From assembly GCF_015352445.1 (NCBI RefSeq), contig NZ_JADKPO010000013.1:1-64000 (forward strand): 64,000 nucleotides of DNA, in the 5' to 3' direction. Below the pieces are notes generated by a model. The model was not told where the DNA came from. It worked only from the letters and a program-made list of their open reading frames with translations, and did no database searches. This DNA comes from Nocardioides agariphilus (GTDB lineage: Bacteria; Actinomycetota; Actinomycetes; Propionibacteriales; Nocardioidaceae). Position 1 is the first letter of the stretch. Each line of letters begins with the position of its first letter. A program made the position numbers and the translations under genes. Shown here piece by piece: positions 62,599-64,000 of the stretch.

Positions 62599-64000
62599 GT
62601 GCCGCCTCGCGAGTTCGACCATGTGCTGCTGACCAGGTTCAGCGCCGTGATGTCACCGGGCGCCGAGCCGGCGGGCGAGGAGTGGCTGCGCTACCGCCTC
62701 GCCTTCTTCGACGACCTGCTCTACCCGTCGGTGATCTCCCAGACCGGCGTCCAGGCGGGCCGCGACTTCACCTGGCTGGTCCTCTTCGACGACCGGTGCA
62801 GCCCGGAGTTCCGACACGACGTCGAGTACCTCGCCGCCGACGTCTTCACCCCGATCTGGACCCACGAGGACTTCCGGCGGGACTCGTTCGCCGAGCACGT
62901 TGTCGCCGCGACCGACCGCGACGGCGGGCCGGCGCCGTACCTGATCACCACCCGCATCGACTCCGACGACGGCATGGCGGTCGACTTCATGGAGACCGTG
63001 CAGGCGCAGTTCGCGCGCCAGGACAGGTTGTTCGTCAGCCTCACGCGAGGCGTGCAGGTGGACCGCTCGGGTGCGGTCTACCTGAGCAGCCAGATCTCCA
63101 ACGCCTTCATCAGCCTGATCGAGCGACGCGAACCAGGTCGGCCGCCCGACACGGTCTACGTCGCCAAGCACGCCCGCGCCCGGGCCCACGGGCCGATCCG
63201 TGAGGTGCGGGCACCCGTGATGTGGATGCAGGTGGTGCACGACCTCAACGTCGCCAACATGATCAACGCGCCACGGACCAGCCCGCGCATCGTCGCGGAG
63301 CGGTTCCGTATCGACCTGGCCTACGACACCACGATCGGCGGGCGCGCCCTGCTCGGTGCCCGGGTCCGGCAGGCCGGGAAGCTGGCTCGGCTGTGGGCGG
63401 CGCACCCGGGCGAGCTGACCAAGTTCCTCGAAGCCCAGGCCGCTCGCGCGCGCGGCACGCACGACCGGCCGCAGGACGACGGCAAGACGCTGACGGACCG
63501 GGCGCTGGGACTGGACCGCGATGTCAGGTTCTGGTGGGCGGGCTCGGGGCTGCGACGGCGCGCGGAGAGAGCCAAGCGTGACGCGCGCGCGACCAAGTGG
63601 CGGGTGCAGCGCCGGCTCAACGAGTCGCTACCCGCGACGCCACGAGTCGTGGCGGGCGATCTCGACGCCGTGCTCGCCGAGGACCGCGTTGTCCTGCTCG
63701 CGGAGTACTCGTTGGGGCGGGACCTGCGACCCGAGTCCCTGAGCGGGGCGGCGGCCTGGGCCGAGGCGGGCATCCCCGTCCTTGTGATCTCGGCACGCGA
63801 CGCCTGGTCGCGGTGGGGGCCGATCCTCGACGAGCTGCCCAGGGGCGTCGCTGTCGTGCAACGGCCCAACGTGGGCTACGACTTCGGGTCCTGGGGCGCC
63901 GCGCTGACGGCCTACCCGTCGATCGCCTCGAAGCACCTCGTGGTCCTCACCAACGACTCGCTCGCCGGTCCCTACGGTCCGCTCGACGACCTGGTGGGGC
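62599..64000 (+). CDS. Putative rhamnosyltransferase fused to an RgpF-like domain (partial, runs off the window)
   Basis: From GTG at 62599 the frame stays open to the window end. Residues about 6-180 match the putative rhamnosyltransferase family: FDHVLLTRF, EWLRYRLAFFDDLLYPSVISQTG, and TWLVLFDDRCSPEFRHDVE. The part near residue 395 onward, VLLAEYSLGRD...GYDFGSWGAALTAY, has the YDFGSW motif of rhamnan synthesis protein F (RgpF). It would add sugars to a surface polymer. Its start is only 9 bp from the start of the divergent kinase gene, so the two share a very short regulatory region. The C-terminus is missing. Confidence 0.75.
   Translation, partial: MPPREFDHVLLTRFSAVMSPGAEPAGEEWLRYRLAFFDDLLYPSVISQTGVQAGRDFTWLVLFDDRCSPEFRHDVEYLAADVFTPIWTHEDFRRDSFAEHVVAATDRDGGPAPYLITTRIDSDDGMAVDFMETVQAQFARQDRLFVSLTRGVQVDRSGAVYLSSQISNAFISLIERREPGRPPDTVYVAKHARARAHGPIREVRAPVMWMQVVHDLNVANMINAPRTSPRIVAERFRIDLAYDTTIGGRALLGARVRQAGKLARLWAAHPGELTKFLEAQAARARGTHDRPQDDGKTLTDRALGLDRDVRFWWAGSGLRRRAERAKRDARATKWRVQRRLNESLPATPRVVAGDLDAVLAEDRVVLLAEYSLGRDLRPESLSGAAAWAEAGIPVLVISARDAWSRWGPILDELPRGVAVVQRPNVGYDFGSWGAALTAYPSIASKHLVVLTNDSLAGPYGPLDDLVG

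Overview
The window is high-GC DNA with many GTG starts, GTGA/ATGA-coupled gene pairs and tRNA genes without an encoded CCA. Together with the gene content (SARP regulators, L25-Pth-CysQ and GlmU-Prs order, DinB/DUF664 protein, family-5 uracil-DNA glycosylase) this points to an actinomycete, probably close to the Nocardioidaceae. That placement is an inference from style and gene order, not from a marker-gene tree.

Layout. (1) 1-1000: the 3' half of a tRNA-Arg with its terminator, a likely old attachment site, then a nucleotidyltransferase gene. (2) 1176-11597: a mixed segment dominated by cell-surface glycan functions: FkbM methyltransferase, sulfotransferase-like protein, a glycosyltransferase-Stealth fusion, a hexapeptide acyltransferase and a second glycosyltransferase. 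A SpoU-type RNA methyltransferase, a DinB protein and an ATP-dependent DNA ligase are interleaved. (3) 11732-27047: a conserved housekeeping run: tRNA-Gln, glmU, prs, rplY, pth, cysQ, mfd and mazG, with a secreted serpin and small proteins among them. mfd carries an in-frame array of 33-bp repeats. (4) 27085-36050: a decayed PhnB-like gene, a large SARP/NB-ARC/TPR regulator divergent from a secreted protein gene, an ArsR-MFS pair, a methyltransferase, and an aldehyde dehydrogenase/DUF779 pair. (5) 36106-42498: a GAF-domain regulator, then eno, a FtsB/DivIC-like gene, a DUF501 gene, ppx/gppA and a family-5 uracil-DNA glycosylase.

(6) 42551-55032 is the most interesting part. A 12.4-kb integrative element sits in the 3' half of a tRNA gene with anticodon TAA and is bounded by a perfect 45-bp direct repeat. 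Its left arm is one tightly coupled operon: an excisionase-like HTH protein, small proteins, a TOPRIM protein and a RepA-like ATPase. Next come an origin-like repeat region, a zinc-finger protein resembling phage terminase small subunits, a small serine recombinase and a tyrosine integrase. I see no capsid, tail, relaxase or TraB/FtsK-type transfer genes, so the layout is more like a phage satellite or defective mobile island than a prophage or conjugative element. Directly downstream of the integrase is a two-gene cassette with its own operator-like promoter. It encodes a winged-helix protein and a protein with a PLD-like HxR(x4)D site, and is a candidate for an undescribed phage-defence or regulatory system. 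The rest of the cargo is a set of small lipoprotein, membrane, zinc-binding and YegP-like genes; three of them are separated by copies of the same 11-bp motif.

(7) 55130-64000: chromosome resumes with anmK, a BI-1 family membrane protein, an SGNH hydrolase, cystathionine beta-synthase, a lipoprotein sulfatase, a P-loop kinase, and a rhamnosyltransferase/RgpF-like gene cut by the window end.
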